DNA of 64,000 nt from Sialis fuliginosa (GCA_961205875.1 OY540810.1:21142001-21206000), one strand, 5' to 3'. Shown: positions 36,291-48,647, numbered from the stretch's first letter. A program made the numbers and translations. The notes: generated by a model from the letters alone, not told the origin.

Positions 36291-38146
36291 AAATCACGCA
36301 TATAGAAAAATCTTTAACGACTTTGTTTCATCATAGTTTACATTTCAAGTATTAATTTAAAATCTGTATTTTAATATACAGTAATATCCAGTTTGTATAT
36401 ATTTAATAGTTACGGATATTATATTACCCATTACATTAATCATTACATTTTAAATCCTCAAATAGTCAATGTACATGTAGCTAATAACAATTTATATTAA
36501 CAATCCATTTCTATTTAAATTTTATTAAATTATTCATATATGGTATTCAGCGTAATAAAATTTGTCAAGTGTGTATGTTTTGAGAAATTATGTACTGAAT
36601 TTCGTCTACAGGTGCTAATAATTTGTGTTTTTACGAAATTCTGTTTACCTAGCGAACGGTAAGGTAACATTTAGTTAACACATGAAAATAATGTAGAACC
36701 ACAATATACCACACACGTTCTTATGACAACCAATATTATATTAAGCTACGTTTACATCAACAAAGATATACCCGATTTATCGTCAGCACAACATTAAATG
36801 TTAATCATATTTATCCTTAAAGAAAGTGTTTTTTTTTTACACAAAGGAAAGATCCTGAACTCGTATTCATTAATCTTTAAACAATGAATGTTTTTTCACT
36901 ACATGATGGACATAATTATGCGAGCAAATTAAAATTAACAACTTTTTTATCTTACCGTTTGATAATAATAAAATAAAAACAAAAAATAATCCAAATTTTA
37001 ATGAGTGATTTCCTTGACCTCTTCTGTTACTAAATCATTTTTTTATCAACGGATCTTTTCTTGTCTGTTTACTATGTGTACAAAAAATTCCCTTAAGTAC
37101 AAATAATTTACATAAGAACACTTTTAAACAGTTTCAAAACTATTTTGATTCGATTTGCCTAAAATAAAATATATTAAATTAAATTTTAAAGTAATTTTCA
37201 ATAGTTATCTTCTATCATTAAATAGCATGAAATGTATGTAAAGCATATTGTTCGATGATTATAATATAATGTAAACGAACCTTTACTAGACTTTAAATTT
37301 GTGTTGTATAGATTTTTGTAATCGGTATGCTGGAACAATATAAATAAACGACGTATCACAGTTTGATTTTACATTCATTATACAACATGGAAACAGAATT
37401 AGACAGCTGACTGTAGACTTGACAATTTAAAATTATATACAGTATTTAACTTTTACTTAAATGAATATTTTATCTGATTAAAAAATCTAGTCTTCGCAAA
37501 AAAAGATTGGTTCTATACTTGACTTTATTTAAACATGAGTATAAAAAAGATAGAGTACTAGTTGGGCTATATATTTACAAATGTGAAATAAATTTTACAA
37601 ATGCCTTATTGATTAACTTATATCAAGAAATTGAGACCTTACTTAAGTATGTTAAATAATAAAATGATTTCGAAATATACCTTTATAAAATAATAAACAT
37701 ATAAAAACTGAAAAGAACAAAAATAACCAAAAAGATATAAAATGCAATATAATAAATATTCCATATAAGAATATACCTAATACATTTGATATAGAAGACA
37801 AGAAACAGTAAACGTTCCAATATAGAATATGCTAATATGAATTTTGAAATACTGCACACATTGACCAAAACAAACTTAATAAAGCGTTTAACCGGACGTC
37901 AAAGGATAGCTGTATAGAACAGCGACCCTGAAAATATCTCAAATTTAATATACATATGTATACATATATTAAATAAAAAATAAGAACAACTTGTTTATCT
38001 AAACGTCAGAAAATATATTAAGAAAAATAATTAACGAAAGCTTTCGATTCGCAGAATCATCGTCAAGCTAAAAATATAATAAATAACAATTAAATATATA
38101 AAATGAAAATATTGACATTTTAAAATAAAATTTTTAATATATTATA
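36291..38146. other. AT-rich non-coding stretch
   Basis: Nothing recognised. Confidence 0.5.
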
Positions 38147-38609
38147 TAGGTACAGTGAAATGCGTAAGTGCTCATCCAGTTTTCATTGAAATACACTTAC
38201 CGCAGTCTTAGTAAGCTCCTCCCATTTGATTATTATAATATTTAAATCATTTCTCCATGTACCAAACAAAGACAAATATTTTGAAACTTATTTGCTAGAT
38301 AAAGAAGTACTCTTCGCTTATAGTACTTTTTGCGATTAAATTATTATATAATCTATTGAAAATTGTATAAGTAAATTTTGTGGCAATAAATATTTGATAT
38401 TTCGAATTTTAGTATTTAAATATGTTTAACTTGATATAAAATTAATTAATGAAATGGACGTATATATTGGGTTTTATTTTAAATTATTTAACTATCTAAG
38501 CTCTGCCCTAGAAAAAGATAACCTATGATGTTTGTCTTAATATTTTGGAATCTGTTGTAAGCGATTCTGACCTTTACGGTGGCAGACTATTTCTGAGACC
38601 CATAGTACC
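38147..38609 (+). repeat. Long inverted repeat family K, left arm
   Basis: Starts TAGGTACAGTGAAATGC and includes CTCCTCCCATTTGATTATTA, ACCAAACAAAGACA, TTTTGTGGCAATAAATATTT, AAGATAACCTATGATGTTTG and AATCTGTTGTAAGCGAT. The whole block recurs inverted at 40075-40553 and directly at 53438-53786. On the minus strand a short frame (SKYLSLFGTWRNDLN...) is partly conserved between copies, so the family may derive from a coding element. Confidence 0.75.
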
Positions 38610-39840
38610 TTAAATATTTTATATACTCATTTATTTACAATAATTTTTAATTTCTGTTAAAATATTTTTATATTTTTAAAATAAATAGTTTTGGTCCTTT
38701 AGATTCTATTGAGTTCTAAAAAGACTCATTATCATTAATTTATAATATCTTCTGCCTGTGTTCTCAGTTTGTTTGTGTTACAACTTCGTACACATCTGGT
38801 AAATAACAAAAGCTGGATTCTGATTAGTCCATTTGGAGATTTATATGGTTAGTACCAACAACAGTATTTGATAAAACTGTGGAGTTATGTGTTATATTTA
38901 CAAATATGTTTCAGACAAAATTTTTTGGTTTTGTAGGAGAAATCGAATGGTACTATTTATTTATTATTATGTTTTCGTATCATATTTCCTTTCTACGTGA
39001 AAAAAACATAAAACTGTCACTGAACGCTTTTTTAACGATCTAAACTTTTCAAAGTATCTAACGAAGTAAATAAATAATAACAAACGTGCATAAAAAAATA
39101 TTTATTTTGATCTTATAAAACATGAAGAATTATTCTAGATTTTTTTTAACTTTTTCTATTAATTCCATTAAAAAATTGAGAAATAAATAAAAAACCATAT
39201 GTAAGAGGAGGGGTCGAAAATTTCGAAAATCATTCTTAAGTAACTAATTAATATATTTAGAAATGATAAATAATAAATTTGTATTACCTTAATCTACTAT
39301 TTTGCAATATTATCATTTAATCAGGGTGAATTATAAGTACCGCTGGTTTAGAGTGAAACACACGACCTCGGTTATTTGTACCAATCAAATGTTGCCATCT
39401 TCATTCCATAAGAGCCTTTGTGTACATAAACAGGGGGGACGCACCGGGGCGCCGTCAAATTGTAGCGCATTATCGTAAATATTGTGTTTTTATTCAACCA
39501 AAGGTGACAAATTTATAGACAGTCTTTGAAGGTTTTATGTTATAGCCACGCTGATGAAACAAGCATTCCATGTATCTATAATTGTTTTGTTTTCATTTCA
39601 GGAGAATAAAATAAATGTGTATTATATTTTGTGGGCTCGCTCTTGTTACAATAGCCACATTTTTGTGTTTATTTTAGATTTAGAATTAATGCTACACGAG
39701 GGTGTGATTCGAAAGGATATCATTATTACCTACAGTGGTTTGGATATTTTATTGTAGCATAAAATTTTATACATTATATAATGTAATATAATCCTGAAAC
39801 CTACACGGAAAAAAATTTATGTAATTTTATATGAATTCTT
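38610..39840. other. Interior between family K arms
   Basis: AT-rich with no gene. At about 39205-39270 it shares GGTCGAAAATTTCGAAAA with 33655-33740. A small GC-rich patch is at 39430-39465 (GGGGGGACGCACCGGGGCGCC). Confidence 0.4.
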
Positions 39841-39895
39841 TTTACTTGACGTTTCGACTCAAATATCGAAATCTTCTTCGAAATGTTTCTGAAAA
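39841..39895 (-). repeat. Ribozyme-like hairpin motif, copy 2
   Basis: The minus strand reads ...CGAAGAAGATTTCGATATTT then GAGTCGAAACGTCAAGTAAA. It is the same 3' phrase as 4352-4371 but with intact GAAA. The CTGAAGA part is mutated. Flanks at 39940-39975 and 40570-40600 are inverted copies of each other (ATGCA(C/T)TGAATTTCGTAGC), so this hairpin sits in a larger fold-back unit that encloses the family K right arm. Confidence 0.45.
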
Positions 39896-40074
39896 AGTTT
39901 TAGTGACGAAATACGATAGCATGGACATTAATCCGAATAAAAAATGCACTGAATTTCGTAGCATAGCTATAGGTACAGTACGCACCCGTAGCAAGCATGA
40001 ATTTATATAATACCGTTATATAAATCCTGAACTGGTCTATTATGTGTGTATGTTGTGGGTGCGTAAATGCGTAT

Positions 40075-40553
40075 GTACTATGAGTTTCAGAAGTCGTCTG
40101 CCACTCTAAAGGTTAGAATCGCTTACAACAGATTCAAAAATATTAAGACAAATATCATCAGTTATCTTTTGCTAGGACGGAGCTTATACAGTTTCATCAT
40201 TTTAAATAAAAACACAAATATACATCCATTTCATTAATTAATTTTCAATGAAGTTTAACATATTTAAATACTAAAATTCGGAATATCTAATTTTATTGCC
40301 ACAAAATTTACTTATACAATTTTTTATAGGTTACATAATAACTTAATCGCACAAATATATGTATATGAGTACTATAAACGAAGAGTACTTATTTATCTAG
40401 CAAATGAGTTTCAAATTATCTGTCTTTGTTTGGTACATACCTAGGAAAATGATTTAAATATTATATTAATCAAATGGGAGAAGCCAACTAAGTTTGTGAT
40501 AAGCGAATTTCAATGAAAACTGGACGACCATTTCTGCATTTCACAGTACCTAG
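40075..40553 (-). repeat. Long inverted repeat family K, right arm
   Basis: The reverse complement begins TAGGTACTGTGAAATGC and follows 38147-38609 along its length, diverging by substitutions and small indels. The ends GTACAGTGAAATGC/GCATTTCACAGTAC suggest terminal repeats of a transposon, or two separate insertions of the same repeat in opposite orientation. Confidence 0.75.
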
Positions 40554-40705
40554 GCAGGCGCTTGTATAACTAGCTACGAAATTCAATGCATTTTTACGTG
40601 GGATTTCTGAAACCTCGTTCATGTGAACAACGGCCACGGAAACTTACAGAATAATATCTGTAATTTACACGAAAACTGAAAATAGTACTTACTAATTGTA
40701 AGTAC

Positions 40706-40800
40706 CATAAGACGGGCACATATAAGGGAAAATAATAGTTCAAAATTTAATAAATAAGAACTAAAAATCTATATGGGTCAAGACTTACGTAACAGCCTGT
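40706..40800 (-). repeat. Dispersed repeat family H copy
   Basis: In reverse orientation it resembles 8341-8415 (AAAATAATAGTTCAAAA, ACAGCCTGTATAC). Confidence 0.4.
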
Positions 40801-40856
40801 ATACAAATTGCCTGATTTTTACGTAGAAAAATATACAATACAATAATATATATGCT

Positions 40857-41076
40857 GGTGAAAAATTCCGGGTAGCTCCGCGTTCTATTTTGTCTTCTTG
40901 ACGACGTTTCGGTCGAATCCTATCGGCCATCATCAGGTTTGGTCTGAACTTCGTTTGACTAGTGACTGTCACTAAAGAACTAAGTTCAGACCAGACCTGA
41001 AGATGGCCGATAGGATTCGACCGAAACGTCATCAAGAAGACAAAGTAGAACGCGGAGCTACCCGGAATTTTTCACC
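40857..41076. mobile_element. 220-bp near-perfect palindrome
   Basis: Arms 40857-40951 and 40982-41076 are 95 bp each and differ at about four positions, so about 96% identical. They flank a 30-bp centre that itself holds AGTGACTGTCACT. Each arm carries CCTGA(T/A)GATGGCCGATAG followed by GATTCGACCGAAACGTC, the same CTGANGA-stem-GAAACGTC order as the hairpins at 4296 and 51616. The neighbouring CAGCCCGCGGAATACAATA also follows a related site at 54540-54560. It looks like a recent fold-back or head-to-head insertion of a retroelement end. Confidence 0.85.
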
Positions 41077-41115
41077 AACATCTACCTCAGCCCGCGGAAT
41101 ACAATATTTTAACAA

Positions 41116-41145
41116 TAATATATATATAATATATATATATATACT
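41116..41145. repeat. (AT)n microsatellite
   Basis: Run of AT dinucleotides with one interruption. A second AT-dinucleotide run is at 41576-41611. Confidence 0.85.
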
Positions 41146-41751
41146 TTTACATAACTGTGTATTAATACAATTTTTTTACCGCAGAGTTATTTTTATGTAT
41201 TTTTGAAATGTCTCTTTCCGCTTACCCACAAGCAGGATAATAATAATTTTTAGCTTATGATATGTTTTGTTAAAGAAAGTAGTGCCTGTAAAGATTGTGA
41301 TAGAAAAATATAAAAATAGACATTGGTTCCAATACGCGAAAAATTTATTCTAACACCATCTCTTACATTCGTTGACGAATTCTTAGAAACGTGTATGTGT
41401 GGATGGAATATTTGTGCTCGTGTTCAAACAAATCGTGAACCTTTTGCGTCTAGAGTCGATAAATAATATTAATTGAATATGTACTACTTGGTAAATTCAT
41501 TGTATAAACAGGGATGAGGAATCTGCGGTCCTTTTCTGTACTTATGTAAAATTATCAAAATTTGTATATATTATTAGATATATATATATATTAGAATATA
41601 TATATATATAAATTAATATTTTTTTTATTGAATTTAATAGATCCTCGGATCCTCCCCTCCCCCAGCTTACCTATCTGTTATTTTATTTTTCATGATCTAT
41701 CAAGTAATTTAGGACAGTAAGTACCAAGTATATTTAACTATATATGTATGT

Positions 41752-42030
41752 CCTGGGAAAAATGTTTAGATCAAATGTGATCAAATCACATCTTGATTGA
41801 TCTGCATTTTCTGTGGACACCTGCAAAAATCTACAACGATCTACAAAGATCTCTGAAAACCGTTATAGATTTTTGTAGATCGTTGTAGAAATTGTAGATC
41901 TTTATAGATCGTAGTAGATCTTTGCAGGTCTCCACAGAGCGAAAACCAGTTTAAAAATATGATTTTGTCTCAAAATGTAGATCCATCAAGATCTGATTTG
42001 ATCACTTTAGATCTAAAAAAATTTTCCGGG
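41752..42030. mobile_element. GATCTAC fold-back element, copy 1
   Basis: An inverted-repeat element. The left end (CCTGGGAAAAAT, TTAGATCAAATGTGATCAAA) mirrors the right end (TTTGATCACTTTAGATCTAA, AAATTTTCCGGG). The centre is built from about ten GATCTAC(A/T)A(C/A)-type units on both strands. The left arm lacks about 40 bp that the right arm has (AAAATATGATTTTGTCTCAA). A second copy is at 56091-56363. No coding capacity. Confidence 0.8.
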
Positions 42031-42039
42031 TAATAATAA

Positions 42040-43180
42040 CAACTTAATTGTTTAAACGTCAGAATTTATTGAAAGATAAAACAAAATGCAAGCTTTCAAT
42101 TCACAGAATCATCGTCAGGCTTTTAAAAGGAATTAAATTTGAGATAGATGTTGTACCTAATCTCAATACTATTCATGTAGCTACGAAAATGTTTATCTAT
42201 ATATTAATATTTGTTATCATGTGTGCCCTGAAAAGCTTTTCATTTACCAAAAAAGGCATTAAGGAACAAAAAAGTTCCCCATCGTAGGTATAATTTCAAA
42301 GACGATATTGTAAATTTTGATCATTGAAAAATATAAAGTTCAAATCTGCAGTTGGCATACTTAATGTTTTGTATTTAATATATTTTTCTATGTTTATTTC
42401 TCAATTCACGTACGTCATTTTTCTATCAAAAATACTTGGAGTAGGAAACTTTGGAATAAGTTTTTCATTTTTCATATAAACTTTCTCTTTATTAAAGTTC
42501 GTCTTAGAAGATATTCATAACTTTTTTCATTAAACATGCTAGTTTCTTTTCGTTCAGAAGGAAATAAAACGATTTTTTTATTTTAATATTTTTCCTATAA
42601 AAATATTTATATATACATGAATTATTAATAATAAATATATTGGTTCACACCATATGAAATATTTTTATTTAGAATTTGATATAGTAAGTGTATAAATGGA
42701 TATATACATGTACGTACATCTATATACATACGTATATTTATTGTATTTTATATAATGTGTAAACATAAAACAAATATAAATATGTATTATTTGTACACAT
42801 TTACTGTTTGTTTTTTCTTCATTTGACTGAAGTAAATACAGTAAACCTATACATTCAATGTTTTAAATTGTTCGTATATTGAAAATATTGCAATTATATT
42901 AAAATCAATAATAAATTTATATTGATTTATGAACTTTGGGTAAGAACATTAATTTACTAGGGGTATGTTATGTTCATCCAAATGAATTTTACAAATTAGC
43001 ATATAACCGGTTATACATTTAACCTTCCTTAAAGAGTAATGTAGTACAAATGTACCAATTACACATATTAGTACTAAAAATTCATAAAATATCGAAATGA
43101 GCTTGTAACTCTTTTTTAACTAATTTAAAAAAATCCATGCGGAAAAACATATTGAATCCTCATACTTTATACATTCATAT
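42040..43180. other. AT-rich non-coding stretch
   Basis: No gene recognised. TTTCAATTCACAGAATCATC at 42093 and TTTCGATTCGCAGAATCATC at 38042 are the same short phrase. Confidence 0.4.
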
Positions 43181-44280
43181 TTGGATCTCTATTTCATAGT
43201 TAATTTTTACAAATTATGTATGAATTTAAGAGGGGATGGATGTACCCCAAGACATTTTTTGACGAATTTGATGGTATTACATTATTATATAAATACATTA
43301 AGGGAGGTTGCCCTCATACGAACCGCCCATCTTTTTGTCGATCATAAAAGCGTCAAAAATGAAATTAGAGCAAAACTAATGGTACCGATGGACAGCTTAT
43401 TGATTTACGCATCTTATGACGTAAGATTTTTCGAAAAAAGTCAAAATCACTATTTTTAAAAAACCTACCCACATACGATTGGCCCCGCCTATCTCCACAT
43501 CATATTTAATGAAATAAACAATTGAAAACAATCGAAATCAAACGAATTTTTTTGGATGTTTGCACACTTCAAATGCACTTCATGCTTGCATGTATTGCAA
43601 GTGGTTCGATGTTGGACGGGTTTGCCAAATTGATATGCTAAATCGAAAGTAGTGAACAGAAATCGAAAGAGGACAACAAACAAATACTATGAATATATTT
43701 TAAAATATATTAAAAAATTGTCACTTTATAATCGTTTAAACAAAACACTAAAAATTATCTGAAAAGTAGAAATTTCGTTTTTCGGTCACAGAGCAGTAAA
43801 TAAGTACGTGCGAACGCGTCTATTTTTTTGAAAAATGAAGCTGACATGAAAAGCTATCAATGAAGTTTGAGCACGCTAATAATTTTTTTTCTCGTTTGTT
43901 TATTAGTTTTTTGTCAAACGGTTTGGTGTGTAGATTTGTCTATGCCACTACTACAACCCTACTTTTTTTGAAAGCAAATTGGTGCGACAAGAGTCTGGTG
44001 GTCTCCTTGTTGATATTACGTGTAGGAAAAACCCATGGCACCTATACTAACTTTTTTAAATTAATTCCTTTGTACCATACGTCACTCACAAATGGTTAAT
44101 CGAATATGATTATTCTGCATTTATTTGATCGATTAATCCGTTTCAGTCAAGGAATTAATTCACGTTACCAGAAAATCAGTTGAAAAGGCCAAAATATGTT
44201 AAACACTTTGAATCCCAAAACACGCGAATTTAACCGTTATAAAAATGAAGAAACTACATATAAAGAAGTTACAGATTAAC
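43181..44280. other. AT-rich stretch with small mixed patches
   Basis: Frames of 92 codons (43181-43459, +) and 79 codons (43860-44099, +) show no recognisable domain. The CACATACGATTGGCCCCGCC phrase at about 43471-43490 looks like part of a dispersed repeat. Confidence 0.35.
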
Positions 44281-44289
44281 ACATAAGCT

Positions 44290-44560
44290 GTCACTCATCG
44301 TCCGTGTCTCGTTTTCATGATTACAAAACACGATCATCCGTCTTGCGGTGTAGGACGTATGACAGAATCAGACGTTTTAAACAAATTGTGCACCGCGTTC
44401 GATGCGATCGGCTTGTTGGCCGACACCGGACACGATGGGGGTCACAGCTCGCGACATTTATTTCTCTGCGACACTATACAAGATGTACACTCACACATTG
44501 GGAATCCTCACAGTTATTATTATCATACTGTGACCAGGTTTTCGGACAATATATCAATTG
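44290..44560. other. CpG-rich island, unassigned
   Basis: A G+C-rich patch (CACCGCGTTCGATGCGATCG, GGCCGACACCGGACACGAT) with overlapping plus-strand frames open for about 90-120 codons in two registers. Neither frame shows a known domain. It is followed by a T-rich tract and TTTAAGGGGGG. It may be a small exon, promoter or insertion remnant. Confidence 0.25.
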
Positions 44561-44599
44561 TTTATTTTTTATTTATTTTTTGTTTTGTTTAAAGTGTGT

Positions 44600-46429
44600 A
44601 TATAAATTTTTATTTGAATGTATGTTTAAGGGGGGTATTGTATTTTGTTATTTATGTTATTTGTGGTAGTATTATTGAATAGTTTTATGTAGGATGGTCA
44701 GCAATGTTATCGTTATGTTATGCTAGTTTTGAAAATGGAGGTGCTTAAAATAAATTATTTTGCCAATTCTAAATTCCTTATAATGTATAACATAACTAAT
44801 TAACTGTTTTTTATTATAGTACTGAATTTGATAATTTAACCAAATGTTCTTACATAATTACATTTCTACGAAATTTAAAAAAATATATAAAGTCTATATA
44901 TGTTCTATGTGAATAACCTCAGTGAGTCCTTACATAATTCCTATAATCCCAGCCACCCTGTTGGTTGTAACCTGCGATAATTGGACCATCAGCAACTTCC
45001 CATTCCATCTTGTGTCCCTGTGCTCCCTAACACACATATACTCTCACAAATACACGCACAGCACATATTCCAAATAAAAATTAACCCCGAAGGAGCTGTC
45101 TGAAAATGCCAAGCTAACAGAAAAAATGGATGAAAAAGAAGAAGAAGAACCAAATGTAGTGTCTACTCATTTTCAGAAAAACAAATCTAAAAGCCGTACC
45201 GGCTAAAATATTAGGGGTAACCGCCCTAGGAGTCAATCAATTAATTATTAACTTTTAAGAAAAAATCACAAGGTAGCTTTATTTAAATTATAATTGTGTA
45301 ACCAAATATTTTATCTAATTGCTAGAAAAATAAACTTTTAATCATTCGTAGGTACTGTTCAACACTTAATTTGACTGTCTAAAATATTATTGTCATAGTG
45401 TAGACTACTGTAGACAATGATTACTTGTGTAGACAATGTTGGATAAAGTATAGTATTATTTAAATAACATAAAATTTAAAAACAAATTGGCGTTCTAAAA
45501 ATAATATGGAACTAGTAAACATCTTAAGAATAAATGAATACAAAATGGAACGATTTGCTTAAAATTATTTTATGTTTACTGAAAATCTGTTATATAAATA
45601 AAAACGGTAAATAACTTAATTGAAAAACATGCATATTTAATTTATATTAATGAAAATTTTTATGAAAAAATATATGTACATATTTTTCATTAATTATATA
45701 AAAAATGAAAATTTATAGGAAATCTTCTACATAAACTGACACAAATACAGTATCATTATTATTAAAATTAATTTTGGATGTTTATACTTTTGTATGGACG
45801 TCTAAGTTATATTAGAAAGTGATAAATCAAACAATATATTAAGATAAATCATCCTTACGTCAGGAGCCGAACTGAATTCTGTTGGGGAAACCATGATTTA
45901 AAATAATTTGGTCTTTTCTCTTCAATATGAATCAAACCATATATCATTTACATGACTGACGTTATATCATTAATCTACAGAAGGCTCTATGCTTCCACGT
46001 GGTTAACTCAATAACAGTCGGGTATAAAAAACAATAAGAAAAAGAACATATCAATAACTTTGCTTACTTTTTCAACAAAATGTTCACAATTTCAAATTGA
46101 ATCTATCAATACTATTTATTTTTATGTTTATATATTGTAGCGTATTGTAGGCTATTTTAAATTTTCAATAAAAATATAACTTTTTTTTATTTAATCAAAA
46201 ACGTTTTTTGAGTTTGATTAGAGCAGTTTTTATTTTAAGGGTAAAATATTTTGGAACAATGTTAGGAACAGCTAGCACAATTTTCAAAAATTTAGGGGGG
46301 GGGCTAACTTTACACAGATATAGATATAAAATTTCTAAACCCATGGTTTTGGGCTGTGTATTGATGAGCAGTGAGTTAATAAAGACAAACTGTTTGGAAC
46401 AATTTGAACTCCCATATATGTATTTTATT
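44600..46429. other. AT-rich non-coding stretch
   Basis: At about 44940-45150 the phrases CCTGTTGGTTGTAACCTGCG, GAAGGAGCTGTCTGAAAATG and a GAAGAAGAAG tail look like the 3' end of a retroelement. No coding part remains. Confidence 0.35.
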
Positions 46430-46660
46430 TTAATAGAAGAGTATTTTGCCTGAAATTCACTTTTATAACATAAACAGTTTATCATTTTAAAAAATAAAAG
46501 TTTTTTGCCTTCTCCCCTAAGGATTGATTTTTGGAAAATCCTATTTTATTGGGTGATAATGTCATCAAAGGAAGAAACTGATAAAATTTCACGTTTTTAG
46601 GTCCAGAGGCTTGTACCTACTGGGCGTTGATGAATCAGTCACTCAGGACTTCTATTTAGG
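46430..46660 (+). repeat. Dispersed repeat family F, copy
   Basis: AAATTCACTTTTATAACATAA and ACAGTTTATC correspond to the tandem unit at 35858. CTCCCCTAAGGATTGATTTT, TTTCACGTTTTTAGGTCCAG and GGGCGTTGATGAATCAGTCA give the tail. Confidence 0.6.
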
Positions 46661-46669
46661 TATTACCAC

Positions 46670-47400
46670 AATAAATAAATTATAAACAAATTTTATAATT
46701 AGTTCAAACCAAAATGGAATATTATTGTGTTGTTTGGCCAACTGTTATCAATAACACTAAGAAACATAAACTCAACCCCACTACTTAGCTGTCGGAAAAA
46801 GGATCGCCCAGCTAACAAGAAGCAGAGAAAAAATATAGGTACAAGTACTTACAATATGTAATAATTTCAATTTATTAACTTTTTCTTTGCCATTTATTAT
46901 ATTCATAATCATATTTCATTTAAATAATAATAAATAAGATAAAAAAAAATGCAAGGTTATAGTTTGTAACACGATATACGTACATTCTTATGTACTAAAA
47001 ATAAATATCGAATACAAAAAACACATACTCAAATGGAAAATCAATTTAGCAGCTAACATTTACATATAATTATATGACGTTTACAGGCTGGCTGATATAA
47101 GTTTCATAATGCCATTAGTTTTTATAGGTACATTAATGTATATAAAAATCGTTATTTGTTCTACCTGCTCATAGCAGTCTCTACACTACAGAGTCAACAA
47201 CATGCTGTATGGTGACTGAAAATTAATTAATATAATAATAATTATGGCTTGTAGTTTATTTTATAAAGTAAATATTTTATAATACATTAAATTTTGCGAT
47301 ATGAGAGAACAGTTTTTTTATAATTCATAAGAAACTGAAAATACTAAATTTATTTTAAATATAAATAAGGTAATATATTTTATTTTACATTTAACTCTAC
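46670..47400. other. AT-rich non-coding stretch
   Basis: Nothing recognised. Confidence 0.5.
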
Positions 47401-47408
47401 AGCAGTAG

Positions 47409-47576
47409 CAGTGGCGTAGCTAGGAGTTAGCGAAACCGGTCCCCAGAAAAAATAATAGTGATAGAATAGGTACCTAGCGGATTGACAAACAAAAATATTA
47501 TAAATTATACTAGGACGCAAAAGCCACCTGGAGAGAGCGCAGAAAATAATAATATGACAATGAAAAAAAAGAATTT
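47409..47576 (+). mobile_element. hAT-like MITE, partial second copy
   Basis: Starts CAGTGGCGTAGCTAGGAGTT and keeps AATAATATGACAATGAAAAA, which matches the minus strand of 34565-34718. The far terminus is lost, and a middle segment (about 47450-47510) is not shared. Confidence 0.6.
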
Positions 47577-47599
47577 CAAAAGAAACTTATAACTAAAAG

Positions 47600-48207
47600 A
47601 GTACTCAGTAATAATTATATTAATACTCACAAAAATCTGTAAATAACCTAATTACCCTTTATATTTAGGTCGAAGTTTATAAATTCAATCTAGACAACGG
47701 TTAATTACTGGAGCAAGAATAAAGTTGGATAAATTATTCAAATATTGAGTTACAAAGTCAAATATTGACAATAGTGTAAAGTTGTAGATAAACCTGCAAC
47801 CATAGATTTATTATTAAAATCTTACTGGAAGGTATGTGACTTGGTGAACTTAAAATAATTATATATTCTTGATCTCTGATGATGCTAGAAGAAAATACAA
47901 ATACAAATTAATTATGTTCATTAAAAAAAAATCGCATATTTAACAAACGGATAAAAAGTTTAGTTTCTATTACTATATACCTGTATATTTATTTTTAAAT
48001 ATGCAAATATACAAAATCCTATGAAAAAAACCTTAATTTTCTATGATACTATATTTAAGAATCGAACGATGGAGGATTATAAGCTATATTATTTCGCTGC
48101 ATTCGTGCTCCCGAGATTACGCCCTAGTACCACCGGATATATATAACAAATAATTTTTAAAGTTAAAAAAATGCACTAAAATAAGAGAAGACAATATTTA
48201 TTTTATA
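47600..48207. other. AT-rich non-coding stretch
   Basis: Nothing recognised. Confidence 0.5.
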
Positions 48208-48215
48208 AGTTAGAT

Positions 48216-48433
48216 CAAGGGTCACCAAACTGTTCGAGAAACGGACGGAATTTTTTATAAAAATGGGGGGCCAGACGAAAAATATTCGTGTTGGAATCCA
48301 ATTAGAACATTTATTTACATATGTAAATAAATAGATTTTATATAGAAATTTATGTATATATATTAATCGAGAACCGGTTGAAAATATTTGGAGGTCCGGA
48401 TCCAGTCCACGCGCCGTACTTTGGTGACCGCTG
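48216..48433. mobile_element. hAT MITE with near 8-bp duplication
   Basis: The ends CAAGGGTCACCAAACTGTTC and the reverse complement of TACTTTGGTGACCGCTG form an hAT-type inverted repeat (consensus-like CAGCGGTCACCAAA). The flanks AGTTAGAT (48208-48215) and AGTTAAAA (48434-48441) match at 6 of 8 bases, as expected for an aged 8-bp target duplication. The 218-bp body has no coding frame. Confidence 0.85.
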
Positions 48434-48465
48434 AGTTAAAACACAAAATAGTATAGTATATTTCA

Positions 48466-48605
48466 TATGCCGTGTTTAGACCAAAAAGACAAAATAACGA
48501 CACAATGTTTGAAAACACGTATTTAAAAATGTATAGAGTCTGTTGCTATTTTGTCAAAATAAACCCCGTGTCATTGTTTTGTCATTTTGGTCTTAACACG
48601 GCATA
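48466..48605. mobile_element. 140-bp MITE with TATGCCGTGTT ends
   Basis: The left arm TATGCCGTGTTTAGACCAAA/AAGACAAAATAACGACAC and the right arm (reverse complement TATGCCGTGTTAAGACCAAA/ATGACAAAACAATGACAC) pair over about 36 bp with few mismatches. GTTGCTATTTTGTC and its partner extend the fold inward. It lies only 32 bp from the hAT MITE. Confidence 0.8.
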
Positions 48606-48647
48606 ATAGGATGTACCTATATGAATATAATATAATATATGAATATA

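Noticed and set aside
44630-44760. Start of an LTR after a polypurine tract
   Set aside because: No second LTR copy, primer-binding site or gag/pol relic is present in the window.
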